A stretch of 64,000 nt of DNA, from contig NZ_RAXV01000013.1 of assembly GCF_003611465.1 (NCBI RefSeq), forward strand, positions 1-64,000. Reading direction: 5' to 3'. A program made the position numbers and the translations under genes. Of the stretch, positions 1-8,381 are shown piece after piece; positions within the stretch are counted from its first letter, which is position 1, and the number at the start of each line of letters is the position of its first letter. Below the pieces are notes generated by a model. The model saw only the letters and a list, made by a program, of their open reading frames with translations. It made no database searches and was not told the DNA's origin. Source of the stretch: Acinetobacter tianfuensis. Its GTDB lineage: Bacteria > Pseudomonadota > Gammaproteobacteria > Pseudomonadales > Moraxellaceae.

Positions 1-122
1 GATGCGCTTTCAGAAAGTGCATAAATAACCACATTCTTTATATCTTCCAAGGAATATGTACATTTTTCTAGACCATTTTCATCCATCTCCAAGAGCAACA
101 ACCCTTCTCTTACATCATTCAT
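1..122 (-). CDS. partial CDS, N-terminus of an unknown protein
   Basis: Reading the minus strand from an ATG at 122, forty codons stay open to the window edge. The peptide begins MNDVREGLLLLEMDENG and continues with an acidic, soluble-looking stretch ending in ALSESA. It has no signal peptide or membrane segment and matches no family I recognise. No good Shine-Dalgarno sequence is visible upstream; the nearest purine run is a GAG about ten bases away. The body of the gene lies outside the window, so it could be a real small soluble protein or a chance frame. Confidence 0.4.
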   Translation of the reverse strand, partial: MNDVREGLLLLEMDENGLEKCTYSLEDIKNVVIYALSESA

Positions 123-309
123 ATCTACACAACTCAAATATTTTAATTAACCTAAAAATAAAAGATAAATAAATTACATAAGTATTGACTCTTAAATTCC
201 TCCAAAATCAATTTATATAAAATACTCTCTCCCTATTCTATAAAAATCATTTTCTTAACTGCCATCAGAAAACCCAGTTCATGCCAATTAGACTTTCTGA
301 TACAAATAA

Positions 310-921
310 TCATAGCTTTTTCGCCAACCACACCGTATGCCCTGCACACTCTGGATCTTCTACCGTCATCTTCAGTACTTCAAAGCCATGCGCTGCCAAT
401 AAGTCCCGATACTCCTCTTGAGACAAACTGGCATGGTATAAAGCATCACCAAACATCTCTCCAATCGCCTCGCCTGCCGCTGGGCCGCTCGTAAACATCA
501 GTACTGTGCCTGTAGCTGAAAACTTTGTAAATTGCGCGAACATCTGACGCTGATTATCTGGCGTTAAATGAAAGAAACTGTCCCAAGCCAAAATACCATG
601 AAACTGCCGCTCTAATTTCACCTCTCGCATATCCGCCAATATCCACATATGTTCAGGAAATGACTGCCGTGCCATGCCTATCATCGTATCTGAACTATCT
701 ACACCAGTCAGCTGATGACCCTGCAAAATGCAATACGCCGCTATAGGCTGTCCTGAGCCGCAGCCCAAATCTAAAAGAGATGCCTGTTCAGGCAAATAGG
801 AAAGGAAACGGTCCAGCCAGTTTTTTTCATACAAGTACTGTCCGCGCAACTCTGTCCATGCACAGCCATGCTTTTTATAAATATCAATAATATGTGCAGC
901 AAGATGAGTCTGATTTGCCAT
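310..921 (-). CDS. class I SAM-dependent methyltransferase
   Basis: Small soluble methyltransferase of about 203 residues. Glycine-rich SAM-binding motif I (LLDLGCGSG) lies near residue 50, followed by an acidic motif II (LTGVDSS) and a motif resembling post-II (ILADMRE). This is the Rossmann-type methyltransferase fold; the substrate cannot be told from sequence. I chose the start MANQTH at 921; another in-frame ATG seven codons upstream (942) exists. Neither has a clear ribosome binding site. It stands alone, with AT-rich sequence on both sides, and is convergent with nothing nearby. Family assignment is firm, function unknown. Confidence 0.85.
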   Translation of the reverse strand: MANQTHLAAHIIDIYKKHGCAWTELRGQYLYEKNWLDRFLSYLPEQASLLDLGCGSGQPIAAYCILQGHQLTGVDSSDTMIGMARQSFPEHMWILADMREVKLERQFHGILAWDSFFHLTPDNQRQMFAQFTKFSATGTVLMFTSGPAAGEAIGEMFGDALYHASLSQEEYRDLLAAHGFEVLKMTVEDPECAGHTVWLAKKL

Positions 922-1011
922 AACAGTAGCCTGATAAAGCATTTAGATCAGTATAAAATGGGGAAAAAGAAATAACAGAAGAAAATTTGAAATGTAAAAA
1001 CTGTAAATATA

Positions 1012-1049
1012 AAAAAAGAAGATAAAGCTTAAGCTTGATCTTCTTTTTG
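1012..1049 (-). terminator. rho-independent terminator of the 28-codon ORF
   Basis: Long inverted repeat AAAAAGAAGATCAAGCTT / AAGCTTTATCTTCTTTTT followed, on the minus strand, by a T-run and AT-rich sequence. The last codons and stop codon of the small ORF at 1029-1115 lie inside the upstream arm, so termination and the end of translation overlap. Confidence 0.6.
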
Positions 1050-1115
1050 GCCATACATCCAAGTTGCAGCGATATACACACAAAAGCCAGCAACCATCAA
1101 AATACCTGTAGTCAT
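1029..1115 (-). CDS. 28-residue hydrophobic peptide, unknown
   Basis: ATG at 1115 opens a 28-residue reading frame beginning MTTGILMVAGFCVYIAATW and ending with a charged tail MYGQKEDQA. One transmembrane helix (about residues 4-20) fills most of it, which is the architecture of small bacterial membrane-complex subunits such as CydX or KdpF, though it does not match either in sequence as far as I can tell. A purine-rich GTAGAAG precedes the start, and a strong hairpin terminator overlaps its stop. I infer a real small membrane protein of unknown partner. Confidence 0.55.
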   Translation of the reverse strand: MTTGILMVAGFCVYIAATWMYGQKEDQA

Positions 1116-1264
1116 CTTCTACGCCATCTCATTTTTGGATGAGCCCATTATGCGAAAGAAATATTACAGCTATATGACAATGTGACATTTTTATGAATTT
1201 AACATTTAATATAAAATACAACAACTTAGAGTTAAACTCTATATTTTCAGCATTAAATTAAGCA

Positions 1265-1286
1265 GTCATATTTCATGAAATATGAC
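1265..1286. repeat. perfect 22-bp palindrome upstream of fumarase
   Basis: GTCATATTTCA is followed directly by its exact reverse complement TGAAATATGAC, with no spacer. It lies about 160 bases before the fumarase start and 150 bases before the small minus-strand ORF. A dyad of this length without a T-run suggests a protein-binding site more than a terminator. The regulator is unknown. Confidence 0.6.
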
Positions 1287-1398
1287 ATTTAACGATGAAT
1301 ATTTGAGCAATTATGGCAATAAAATGCCAGACATAAACGCTTGTTAAACTTTTGTCCCAAAGCATGCTCAAAAGCCCCACAACTTTCACATTTTGCCT

Positions 1399-1404
1399 TA
1401 TAAT
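1399..1404 (+). promoter_or_regulatory. possible -10 box for fumarase
   Basis: A consensus TATAAT lies 40 bases before the fumarase ATG. No convincing -35 hexamer is seen 16-18 bases upstream, so this is only a candidate that may need an activator. Confidence 0.35.
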
Positions 1405-1444
1405 TTAGCCCGCTAGCTTTCAGCCCGCCCAAGAGAATTCTGAT

Positions 1445-2971
1445 ATGACAACTATTATCAAGCAAGATGACTTGATCACATCGGTTAAAGATGCGCTTCA
1501 GTTCATTTCTTACTATCACCCGCAAGATTTCATCCAAGCGATGAGCCGCGCGTACGACCGTGAAGAAAACAAAGCTGCTAAAGATGCGATTGCACAAATC
1601 TTAATTAACTCTCGCATGTGTGCAGAGGGTCACCGCCCGATCTGCCAAGATACTGGTATCGTAAACGTATTCGTTGAAGTGGGCATGGACGTTAAATTTG
1701 ATTTAACGATGAGCTTAGACGATGCAATTAACGAAGGTGTTCGCCAAGGTTACCTAGAAAACTCTAACGTACTTCGCGCATCTGTACTTGCTGATCCTGC
1801 TTTTGGCCGTAAGAATACTAAAGACAACACCCCTGCTGTGATCTACCACAAACTTGTTCCAGGCAACAAAGTAGACATCACTGTTGCAGCGAAGGGCGGC
1901 GGTTCAGAGAACAAATCTAAACTTGCAATGCTTAACCCATCTGACTCAATCGTGGACTGGGTACTAAAAACTGTTCCAACAATGGGTGCAGGCTGGTGTC
2001 CTCCTGGCATGCTGGGTATCGGTATTGGCGGTACTGCAGAAAAAGCCATGATGCTTGCAAAAGAAGCATTAATGGAAGAGCTGGACATGGACGAACTTCT
2101 TCGCCGCGGTCCGCAATCTAAACTTGAAGAACTGCGTATTGAAATCTTCGAAAAAGTAAACGCGCTTGGTATTGGCGCTCAAGGTCTTGGCGGCTTAACA
2201 ACTGTTCTAGACATCAAAATTAAAGACTACCCTTGCCACGCTGCTGGCAAACCCGTCGGCATGATCCCGAACTGCGCTGCAACTCGTCACGCTCACTTCA
2301 CGCTTGACGGTTCTGGCATTGCGCACATCATGGCGCCTAAACTTGAAGACTACCCTTCCGTTACTTGGGATTCTTCAACGTCTAAACGTGTTGACCTAGA
2401 TACCATTACTCAAGAAGAAATGAACGCTTGGCAGCCAGGCGACACGCTTCTGCTTAACGGTACAATCTATACAGGCCGTGACGCTGCGCACAAGCGTATG
2501 GTAGACATGCTGAACAACGGTGAAGAACTTCCTGTTGATCTTAAAGGCAAGTTTATCTACTACGTAGGCCCAGTTGATCCAGTGGGTGACGAAGTTGTTG
2601 GCCCTGCTGGCCCAACGACTGCAACACGTATGGACAAATTTACACGCCAAGTGCTTGAAGCAACTGGCATGTTCGGCATGATTGGTAAAGCTGACCGCGG
2701 CCCTGCTGCTGTTGAAGCGATCAAAGACAACAAAGCAACTTACCTCATGGCTGTTGGCGGCGCGGCATACCTCGTTTCTAAAGCAATCCGTGAAGCTGAA
2801 GTGGTTGCATTTGCTGACTTAGGCATGGAAGCAATTTACAAGTTTGTTGTAAAAGATATGCCTGTATCTGTTGCTGTTGACGTAAACGGTACTTCTGTAC
2901 ACGCAACTGCACCAAAAATCTGGCAAGCGAAAATCGGTAAAATTCCAGTAATTGACGCTGCTGCGAAGTAA
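1445..2971 (+). CDS. fumA: fumarate hydratase, class I (4Fe-4S)
   Basis: Converts fumarate to L-malate in the TCA cycle in the cytoplasm. The 508-residue protein is the single-chain, iron-sulfur class I fumarase. The alpha part carries PICQDTG (Cys67) and GAGWCPPG, and the next conserved cysteine is in IPNCAATRH, consistent with three cluster ligands. The beta part holds TGRDAAHKRM and YVGPVDPVGDEVVGPAGP. Length matches the family (about 500). The ATG follows AGAGAATTCTGAT. It forms a single-gene unit ended by a strong terminator. Class I enzymes are oxygen-sensitive. The symbol fumA is by family; class I paralogues are named inconsistently. Confidence 0.93.
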   Translation: MTTIIKQDDLITSVKDALQFISYYHPQDFIQAMSRAYDREENKAAKDAIAQILINSRMCAEGHRPICQDTGIVNVFVEVGMDVKFDLTMSLDDAINEGVRQGYLENSNVLRASVLADPAFGRKNTKDNTPAVIYHKLVPGNKVDITVAAKGGGSENKSKLAMLNPSDSIVDWVLKTVPTMGAGWCPPGMLGIGIGGTAEKAMMLAKEALMEELDMDELLRRGPQSKLEELRIEIFEKVNALGIGAQGLGGLTTVLDIKIKDYPCHAAGKPVGMIPNCAATRHAHFTLDGSGIAHIMAPKLEDYPSVTWDSSTSKRVDLDTITQEEMNAWQPGDTLLLNGTIYTGRDAAHKRMVDMLNNGEELPVDLKGKFIYYVGPVDPVGDEVVGPAGPTTATRMDKFTRQVLEATGMFGMIGKADRGPAAVEAIKDNKATYLMAVGGAAYLVSKAIREAEVVAFADLGMEAIYKFVVKDMPVSVAVDVNGTSVHATAPKIWQAKIGKIPVIDAAAK

Positions 2972-2983
2972 TTTTTAGCGCAG

Positions 2984-3012
2984 AAAAAGCACCCGCCTAG
3001 GGTGCTTTTTTA
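2984..3012 (+). terminator. rho-independent terminator after fumarase
   Basis: Hairpin AAAAAGCACCC...GGGTGCTTTTTT with a T-run directly after the fumarase stop. Confidence 0.85.
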
Positions 3013-3148
3013 TTGCAGCATTATGTCGCGAAAAGCTTTTTCACCACAGGCAGAACTGCTATGATTTTTAACTTATAAAAATATGCATGAAACAATAATC
3101 ATCAAGTCACGCAGCCAAATAAGCAAGCCATACACCAGAGAACAAAAA

Positions 3149-3706
3149 ATGAAATGGAATTTCCCAAATAAAAAAACAGCCGTCAGAAATTTTTTAATCT
3201 TATGCACCTTATGTTCCAGCCCAATGCTGAACGCACAGACTGTTCAGGAAAAAACACTCGATCATCTTATTCAATTGTCAAACTTCAGCGGCATGATTGT
3301 GCAGTCTAACCGTAATCTGCGTCCAATGTTTGACAGCCAAGCAGAAGAAATCCTAAAAAATCATTTAGGAATAAGCCATTTAAGCGCACGGCAAAAAGAT
3401 GCAGCACTGAAAATCAGCCAGCTGCTGCAAAATACCAATGAAGAATTAGTCACCGATGAAAAAATGCTGCAGCTGATCCGCAAACATTTTAAAAACACTT
3501 ACAGTGAAGAAGAAGCTCAGGCCTATATTGCCTTCTTAAGCACCCCTGTAGGGCAGGCAATTAACCAAAAAAGTGTATTGATGCTGAATAACATGATGCA
3601 GGAAACGCTAACGCTTAGTACAGAAATGATGAATAATCCGCATCGGCAGCAGCACTTTAATCAGCAGCTGAGCAATATTATTCAGCCGCTGCTGTTAAAA
3701 AACTGA
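3149..3706 (+). CDS. exported DUF2059-like protein
   Basis: About 185 residues. The chosen ATG at 3149 follows AGAGAACAAAAA and opens a classic signal peptide: basic start MKWNFPNKK, hydrophobic core FLILCTLCSS, and a likely cleavage after LNA-Q. A start at 3083 would add 22 unlikely hydrophilic residues and lacks a ribosome binding site. The C-terminal half has the DUF2059 signature, TYSEEEAQAYIAFLSTPVGQ (about residues 130-150). Family members are periplasmic proteins of unknown function. It stands alone between terminators and faces the lipoprotein gene tail to tail. Confidence 0.8.
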   Translation: MKWNFPNKKTAVRNFLILCTLCSSPMLNAQTVQEKTLDHLIQLSNFSGMIVQSNRNLRPMFDSQAEEILKNHLGISHLSARQKDAALKISQLLQNTNEELVTDEKMLQLIRKHFKNTYSEEEAQAYIAFLSTPVGQAINQKSVLMLNNMMQETLTLSTEMMNNPHRQQHFNQQLSNIIQPLLLKN

Positions 3707-3740
3707 ACTGGGCCATGAATTACCCCTGATAGCCCATGCC

Positions 3741-4457
3741 TTACCAAGTCAGCGGGTTCCAAAGTTTAAATGGTTTCACCAATTGCACATCGGTACTCGG
3801 GTCATATTTTTCAGCTTTCAGCTTTTGTGCGCTGCTGCGGACTTTACCGCTTTGCTGATCTTGCGCTACAAAGTTATAGCTGGAAGTCTTGCGCTGTGTA
3901 AATGCGATTTCATTTAAACCGATTTTTTCTGGGACAAGCATGAGCGGGCCAGAAACCGTACGGCGTGTTGACAGATTTTCTTCATCATATTTAATAAAAT
4001 ATGACTGTCCTGCTTCGACTGTAAAATCTAAAAATTTAGGCTTTTGAAAATGATTGATGCCGAGCGGACGGCTGGTGGATAAACGGTATGTGCCTGCAGG
4101 AACTTCCACCCAGTAATAATGATTATTTAAAAGGCTTGGAATACGTTCGCTGTTTAAGAATAAACTGCTGGCAACAATTTCCTGCCTATTCCATTTTGTA
4201 TCTGGGCGGTACAAATAAATAATGGCGGCCTGATCATGCTGAGCCTGTACAGCTTGAAAACTTTTACCCTGCTTTTGATTGACCCAGCCGCCAATCGTAA
4301 ACATGCCTATACGGTACTGCTCAATTAAACTCGGGTCATGTTCAGTGTCGACTGATTTCAGTGTTGAGGCTAATGCTGGCGCTGATTCAACAGCTGGCTT
4401 TCCATGACAGCCCAACAGCGCCAAGCCTGTGAACATCGTGATATATACTGCACGCAT
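3741..4457 (-). CDS. DUF2846 lipoprotein
   Basis: 238 residues with a lipoprotein signal peptide (MRAVYITMFTGLALLGC, lipobox LLGC, acylated Cys17), so it is probably anchored to the outer membrane after processing by Lgt (encoded at 26.5 kb). The middle (about residues 75-165) fits DUF2846: AAIIYLYRPDTKW, then YYWVEVPAGTYRLS and AGQSYFIKYDEE. The domain is a beta-sandwich of unknown function. The mature N-terminus is a low-complexity linker. It is monocistronic and convergent with the DUF2059 gene. Confidence 0.8.
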   Translation of the reverse strand: MRAVYITMFTGLALLGCHGKPAVESAPALASTLKSVDTEHDPSLIEQYRIGMFTIGGWVNQKQGKSFQAVQAQHDQAAIIYLYRPDTKWNRQEIVASSLFLNSERIPSLLNNHYYWVEVPAGTYRLSTSRPLGINHFQKPKFLDFTVEAGQSYFIKYDEENLSTRRTVSGPLMLVPEKIGLNEIAFTQRKTSSYNFVAQDQQSGKVRSSAQKLKAEKYDPSTDVQLVKPFKLWNPLTW

Positions 4458-4562
4458 GATTATCCCTCACCGCGTTTTTATTATTTTTGCAAACGATCTT
4501 TTAAAATTATGCTGTGTCGGCATCCACGCCAATCCCTTGAGATTAACATTCAGCTTTATTTT

Positions 4563-4606
4563 TTTAAATAAAAAAACGTGCGAAAATCTTAGATTTCCGC
4601 ACGTTT
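4563..4606 (-). terminator. clpX: terminator downstream of clpX
   Basis: Inverted repeat AAACGTGCGGAAATCT / AGATTTTCGCACGTTT followed on the minus strand by a T-run (4563-4573). It closes the tig-clpP-clpX strand run. Confidence 0.8.
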
Positions 4607-4642
4607 CTGACGAACAGCGCAGGTTTTAACCCTGCTGACCGC

Positions 4643-5953
4643 TTAAGCAGATTTAGAGTCAATCACCTTTAAATCTGCTTTTGGCACAGCTTCTTCCTGA
4701 ACTTTAGGCTGACGTTCAGCTTTAAATTCTGGGACTGCTTCACCATTAATTACCGCTTCATTGACAACAACGGTACCGACATCGGTACGGCTAGGCAAAT
4801 CGTACATCGTTTCGAGCAGCGAGTTTTCTAAAATGGAACGCAAGCCGCGTGCGCCAGTATTGCGGTCCAAAGCTTTTTTCGCTACGGCACGCAGAGCAGA
4901 GTCTTCAAATACAAGATCTACATCTTCCATTTCAAACAAATACTGATACTGACGCGTTAATGCATTTTTAGGCTCTGTCAGAATCTGCATAAGCGCTTCT
5001 TCATCAAGCTCATCTAAAGTTGCAATCACTGGCAAACGGCCAATAAATTCAGGAATTAAGCCGAATTTAACCAAATCAGTCGCTTCAACTTGGCGGAACA
5101 GATCGGATAACTTCTTGGTTTCATCTTTTTTACGCACTTCCGCAGTAAAACCGATGCCGCCTTTTTCCTGACGCTGCTGCACTATTTTCTCTAGACCAGA
5201 GAAAGCGCCGCCGCAAATAAAGAGGATATTCGATGTATCAATTTGAATAAACTCTTGCTGCGGATGCTTACGGCCGCCTTGCGGCGGAATTGACGCAACG
5301 GTGCCTTCAATCATTTTCAGCAAAGCTTGCTGCACGCCTTCACCGGACACATCGCGTGTAATTGAAGGGTTTTCAGATTTACGGGTAATTTTGTCAATTT
5401 CATCAATATAAATAATGCCCTTTTGCGCTTTCTCGACATCGTAGTCTGCTTTTTGCAAAAGTTTTTGGACAATATTTTCTACATCTTCACCCACATAACC
5501 CGCTTCAGTCAAAGTTGTTGCATCTGCCATCGCAAATGGAACATCCAATAGACGTGCAAGCGTTTGCGCAAGTAAAGTTTTACCAGAACCTGTCGGGCCA
5601 ACCAGCATGATGTTGCTTTTTGAAAGCTCAACGCCATCTTCAGGTTTTTTGCCGCTGGTACTGACTTTTAAACGCTTGTAATGGTTATATACCGCAACAG
5701 ACAGCGTCTTTTTAGCGACATCTTGACCAATCACATACTGATCAAGCGCCGCGCGGATTTCATGCGGCTTTGGCAACGGCTTAGAAGCCCAGTCACCAGA
5801 ATCGACCTGCTGGCTGGTTTGTACTAAGTCTAAGCATACGTCCACACATTCATTACAAATGTATGCGTCCTCGCCTGCAATCAGTTTCCCGACTTCAGTC
5901 TGCGTTTTACCGCAAAATGAACAATGCTTTTGTCCTTGAGGATGTTCGGACAT
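4643..5953 (-). CDS. clpX: ClpX, ATP-dependent unfoldase subunit of ClpXP
   Basis: AAA+ hexameric unfoldase that recognises tagged proteins and feeds them to ClpP. It has 436 residues: an N-terminal zinc-binding domain (CSFCGK...CNECVDVC, residues 11-40), Walker A GPTGSGKT, Walker [10 protein letters not shown] and the C-terminal small domain with GARGLRS. I chose the ATG at 5953 (MSEHPQ) because TTGGAG sits five bases upstream; the in-frame GTG two codons earlier would overlap that site. It lies 30 bases after clpP, so the two are probably cotranscribed. Confidence 0.96.
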   Translation of the reverse strand: MSEHPQGQKHCSFCGKTQTEVGKLIAGEDAYICNECVDVCLDLVQTSQQVDSGDWASKPLPKPHEIRAALDQYVIGQDVAKKTLSVAVYNHYKRLKVSTSGKKPEDGVELSKSNIMLVGPTGSGKTLLAQTLARLLDVPFAMADATTLTEAGYVGEDVENIVQKLLQKADYDVEKAQKGIIYIDEIDKITRKSENPSITRDVSGEGVQQALLKMIEGTVASIPPQGGRKHPQQEFIQIDTSNILFICGGAFSGLEKIVQQRQEKGGIGFTAEVRKKDETKKLSDLFRQVEATDLVKFGLIPEFIGRLPVIATLDELDEEALMQILTEPKNALTRQYQYLFEMEDVDLVFEDSALRAVAKKALDRNTGARGLRSILENSLLETMYDLPSRTDVGTVVVNEAVINGEAVPEFKAERQPKVQEEAVPKADLKVIDSKSA

Positions 5954-5983
5954 ATTCACTCCAATATCTAAATCTTTTAAAAC

Positions 5984-6589
5984 TTATGGACGCTTAGATA
6001 AAACTTCGTCCACAAGACCGTACTCTTTTGCAGCCTGTGCTGTCATAAAGTTGTCACGGTCGGTATCACGCGCAACAGTTTCATAGTCCTGACCGCTGTG
6101 TTCTGCCATTAAACGGTTTAAACGTTCTTTAATGAACAGAATTTCACGCGCATGGATTTCAATATCCGATGCCTGACCGCGGAAGCCGCCTAGCGGCTGA
6201 TGAATCATGACACGGGCATTTTCAAGGCAATAACGTTTGCCTTTTGTGCCTGCATTCAGCAGGAATGCACCCATCGATGCTGCTTGACCCATGCAATAGG
6301 TCACAACATCTGGTTTGATAAACTGCATGGTATCGTAAATTGCCATACCTGCCGTTACCGAACCGCCTGGTGAATTGATATATAAATGAATGTCTTTATC
6401 TGGATTTTCAGCTTCTAAAAACAACATTTGGGCAACAATTAAGTTTGCCATGTTATCTTCAACTTCACCTGTCAAGAAAATGACGCGTTCACGCAAAAGA
6501 CGTGAATAAATATCAAAAGAACGCTCACCGCGAGATGATTGTTCAACCACCATTGGCACAAGCGCGTTTTCAATTGTTGGAACATACAT
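5984..6589 (-). CDS. clpP: ClpP, serine protease subunit of ClpXP
   Basis: Tetradecameric self-compartmentalised protease. It has 201 residues with the catalytic Ser105 in GQAASMGAF, His130 in VMIHQPLGG, and an Asp near residue 179 in the DTDRDNF segment. The handle helix and the hydrophobic ClpX-docking surface are in place by homology. AGGAA lies about eleven bases before the chosen ATG. Gene order tig-clpP-clpX is the usual one in gammaproteobacteria. A hairpin lies between tig and clpP, so clpP may also have its own promoter in the 150-base gap. Confidence 0.96.
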   Translation of the reverse strand: MYVPTIENALVPMVVEQSSRGERSFDIYSRLLRERVIFLTGEVEDNMANLIVAQMLFLEAENPDKDIHLYINSPGGSVTAGMAIYDTMQFIKPDVVTYCMGQAASMGAFLLNAGTKGKRYCLENARVMIHQPLGGFRGQASDIEIHAREILFIKERLNRLMAEHSGQDYETVARDTDRDNFMTAQAAKEYGLVDEVLSKRP

Positions 6590-6741
6590 ACGTTTATTTA
6601 TTCCTGAATTTTTCTGAGTTGACCCATTTCCACAATATGCGGGATATTTACTGAAAATGCAAAAGAATCACAATTAAATAACAGATATTTTTTGCATAAG
6701 TTTTGTGAATTGGGACCAAATTCGAATAAATCTTTAACGAT

Positions 6742-6770
6742 AAAAAAAGGCGCTCAAAGCGCCTTTTTTT
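6742..6770 (-). terminator. tig: terminator or attenuator after tig
   Basis: Hairpin AAAAAAAGGCGC-TCAAA-GCGCCTTTTTTT right after the trigger factor stop, symmetrical and so able to act on either strand. It would reduce readthrough from tig into clpP. Confidence 0.8.
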
Positions 6771-6782
6771 CATCTGCTAAGA

Positions 6783-8114
6783 TTAACCTTGCTGACGAGC
6801 TTGCTGCTCTTTCAAAAGGTCTTCGTAGCTAACAGTCGTGTCAGTTACTTTAGCAGAAGCCAAGATGAAGTCTACAACTTGGTCTTCAAGCACTACAGCT
6901 TCGATTTGAGCGCGCTGCTGCTTGTCATTTTTGAAGTATTCGATTACTTCGTTTGGATCTTCGTAAGAAGAAGCCATGTCTTCGATGTACGCTTCTACAC
7001 GTGCAGCGTCAACTTCAATTTTAGCATCAGCTAAAACTTTGCTTACCAATACGCCAAGTTTAACTGATTTTTCAGCTTGTTCTTTGAACAGGTCATCTGG
7101 AAGCATGCTTGAGTCAAACGCTTTAGCGCCTTGAGCACCAAACTGCTGAGTGAACTGCTGGATCATTTGCTGACGCTGACGGTCAATTTCTTGAGCAAGC
7201 ATAGCTTCTGGAAGTTCAACTTCGTTTGCAGCTACAAGCGCATCAAAAGCAGCGCCTTTCACTTGGTTGCGAAGGCCATTTTTCACTTCACGTTCCATGT
7301 TTTTGCGAACGTCAGCTTTTAGTTTTTCTACGCCCTCTTCTTCAGTCAGACCGAAGATTTTTAAGAATTCAGCATCAACTTCTGGAAGCTTTTGTTTTTC
7401 AACAAGCTTAACGGTGATTTTGAATTGAGCAGCTTTACCAGCTAAATTTTCAGCTTGGTAGTCAGCAGGGAAAGTTACATCAATAACTTTCTCTTCGCCT
7501 TTCTTCATGCCAATAATGCCGTCTTCAAAACCAGGAATCATACGGCCAGAGCCTAATACCAGTTTAAAGTCTTCTGCAGAACCGCCTTCAAATTTTTCGC
7601 CGTCAACTGAACCTTCGAAATCAAAAGTTACTTGCATGTCTTTTTTAGCCATGCCTTTTGTTTCAGCCCAAGAAGCGCGCTGTTTTTGAAGATTTTCAAT
7701 CATCTTCTCAACGTCTTTGTCTTCAACAGAAGTTGTTTTACGTTCTACGTCTAAGCCTTCGAATTTAACGTCAACTTCTGGGTAAACTTCTACAGTTGCT
7801 TCATAAACTAAAGCATCATCTTTAAGTTCTGATTTTTCGATGTTCGGCATGCCAACAGCGTTGATTTTCTCTTGCTGAATCGCTTCGAAAACTGTGTCAC
7901 TGATTACGTCATTTACAACTTCGTTGTAGATACCCGCACCATATTCACGGCGAACAACGTCCATTGGCACTTTACCTGGACGGAAGCCGTTGATTTTCGC
8001 AGTTTTAGCAGTGCGTTTTAAGCGAGCTTCGAACTGCGCGTTAATACGGCTCGTCGGTACAGAAACATTTAAACGACGGGCAACACCCGAAACCGCTTCA
8101 ATCGTTACTTGCAT
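6783..8114 (-). CDS. tig: trigger factor, ribosome-associated chaperone and PPIase
   Basis: Binds L23 at the ribosome exit tunnel and shields nascent chains. It has 443 residues: an N-terminal ribosome-binding domain with the signature GFRPGKVP (residues 43-50), a middle FKBP-type prolyl isomerase domain (about 150-240, containing [13 protein letters not shown] and [15 protein letters not shown]) and a long C-terminal helical substrate cradle. Size and order match the family. It heads the tig-clpP-clpX cluster, linking folding and proteolysis. Confidence 0.96.
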   Translation of the reverse strand: MQVTIEAVSGVARRLNVSVPTSRINAQFEARLKRTAKTAKINGFRPGKVPMDVVRREYGAGIYNEVVNDVISDTVFEAIQQEKINAVGMPNIEKSELKDDALVYEATVEVYPEVDVKFEGLDVERKTTSVEDKDVEKMIENLQKQRASWAETKGMAKKDMQVTFDFEGSVDGEKFEGGSAEDFKLVLGSGRMIPGFEDGIIGMKKGEEKVIDVTFPADYQAENLAGKAAQFKITVKLVEKQKLPEVDAEFLKIFGLTEEEGVEKLKADVRKNMEREVKNGLRNQVKGAAFDALVAANEVELPEAMLAQEIDRQRQQMIQQFTQQFGAQGAKAFDSSMLPDDLFKEQAEKSVKLGVLVSKVLADAKIEVDAARVEAYIEDMASSYEDPNEVIEYFKNDKQQRAQIEAVVLEDQVVDFILASAKVTDTTVSYEDLLKEQQARQQG

Positions 8115-8294
8115 GGCTTCCTCGATATTTTGTTAATAAACAGTTTTAAAAAAAAGTGCCATATTATATGACAACATTTAAAGATATACAAAATAGCATT
8201 AAAGCTGCTCTTTTTCCTCTTATTTTTCCGATTGAATCTCATTATTTATTCTCAGCATTTTCTGTACTTTCACAAAAAATGGGTATTTATTGTT

Positions 8295-8313
8295 GCAAAT
8301 GAGAAAGCTTATC
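8295..8313. promoter_or_regulatory. putative Fur box before the first TonB receptor
   Basis: The sequence GCAAATGAGAAAGCTTATC matches the E. coli Fur consensus at 13 of 19 positions by my count and lies about 70 bases before the receptor start. A Fur-repressed TonB-dependent receptor is the expected arrangement. It is inferred from pattern only. Confidence 0.5.
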
Positions 8314-8381
8314 AATATTATTTACGTGTTATTTATATTTTTATTTTCAATTATTTATCTCGTCCATTTTGGAATTCTTTT

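Larger units (their letters stand above)
1116..1444. other. intergenic region upstream of fumarase
   Basis: About 330 bases of AT-rich sequence between the small minus-strand ORF and fumarase. It holds a short inverted repeat AGAGTTAAACTCT (1228-1240), a perfect 22-base palindrome (1265-1286) and a TATAAT-like hexamer at 1399-1404. An open frame with two CxxC pairs runs on the minus strand through 1289-1430 and is discussed as a finding. Confidence 0.6.

Noticed and set aside
4429-4629. 66-codon plus-strand frame over the DUF2846 start and the clpX terminator
   Set aside because: It runs antisense to a real gene and through a terminator hairpin.
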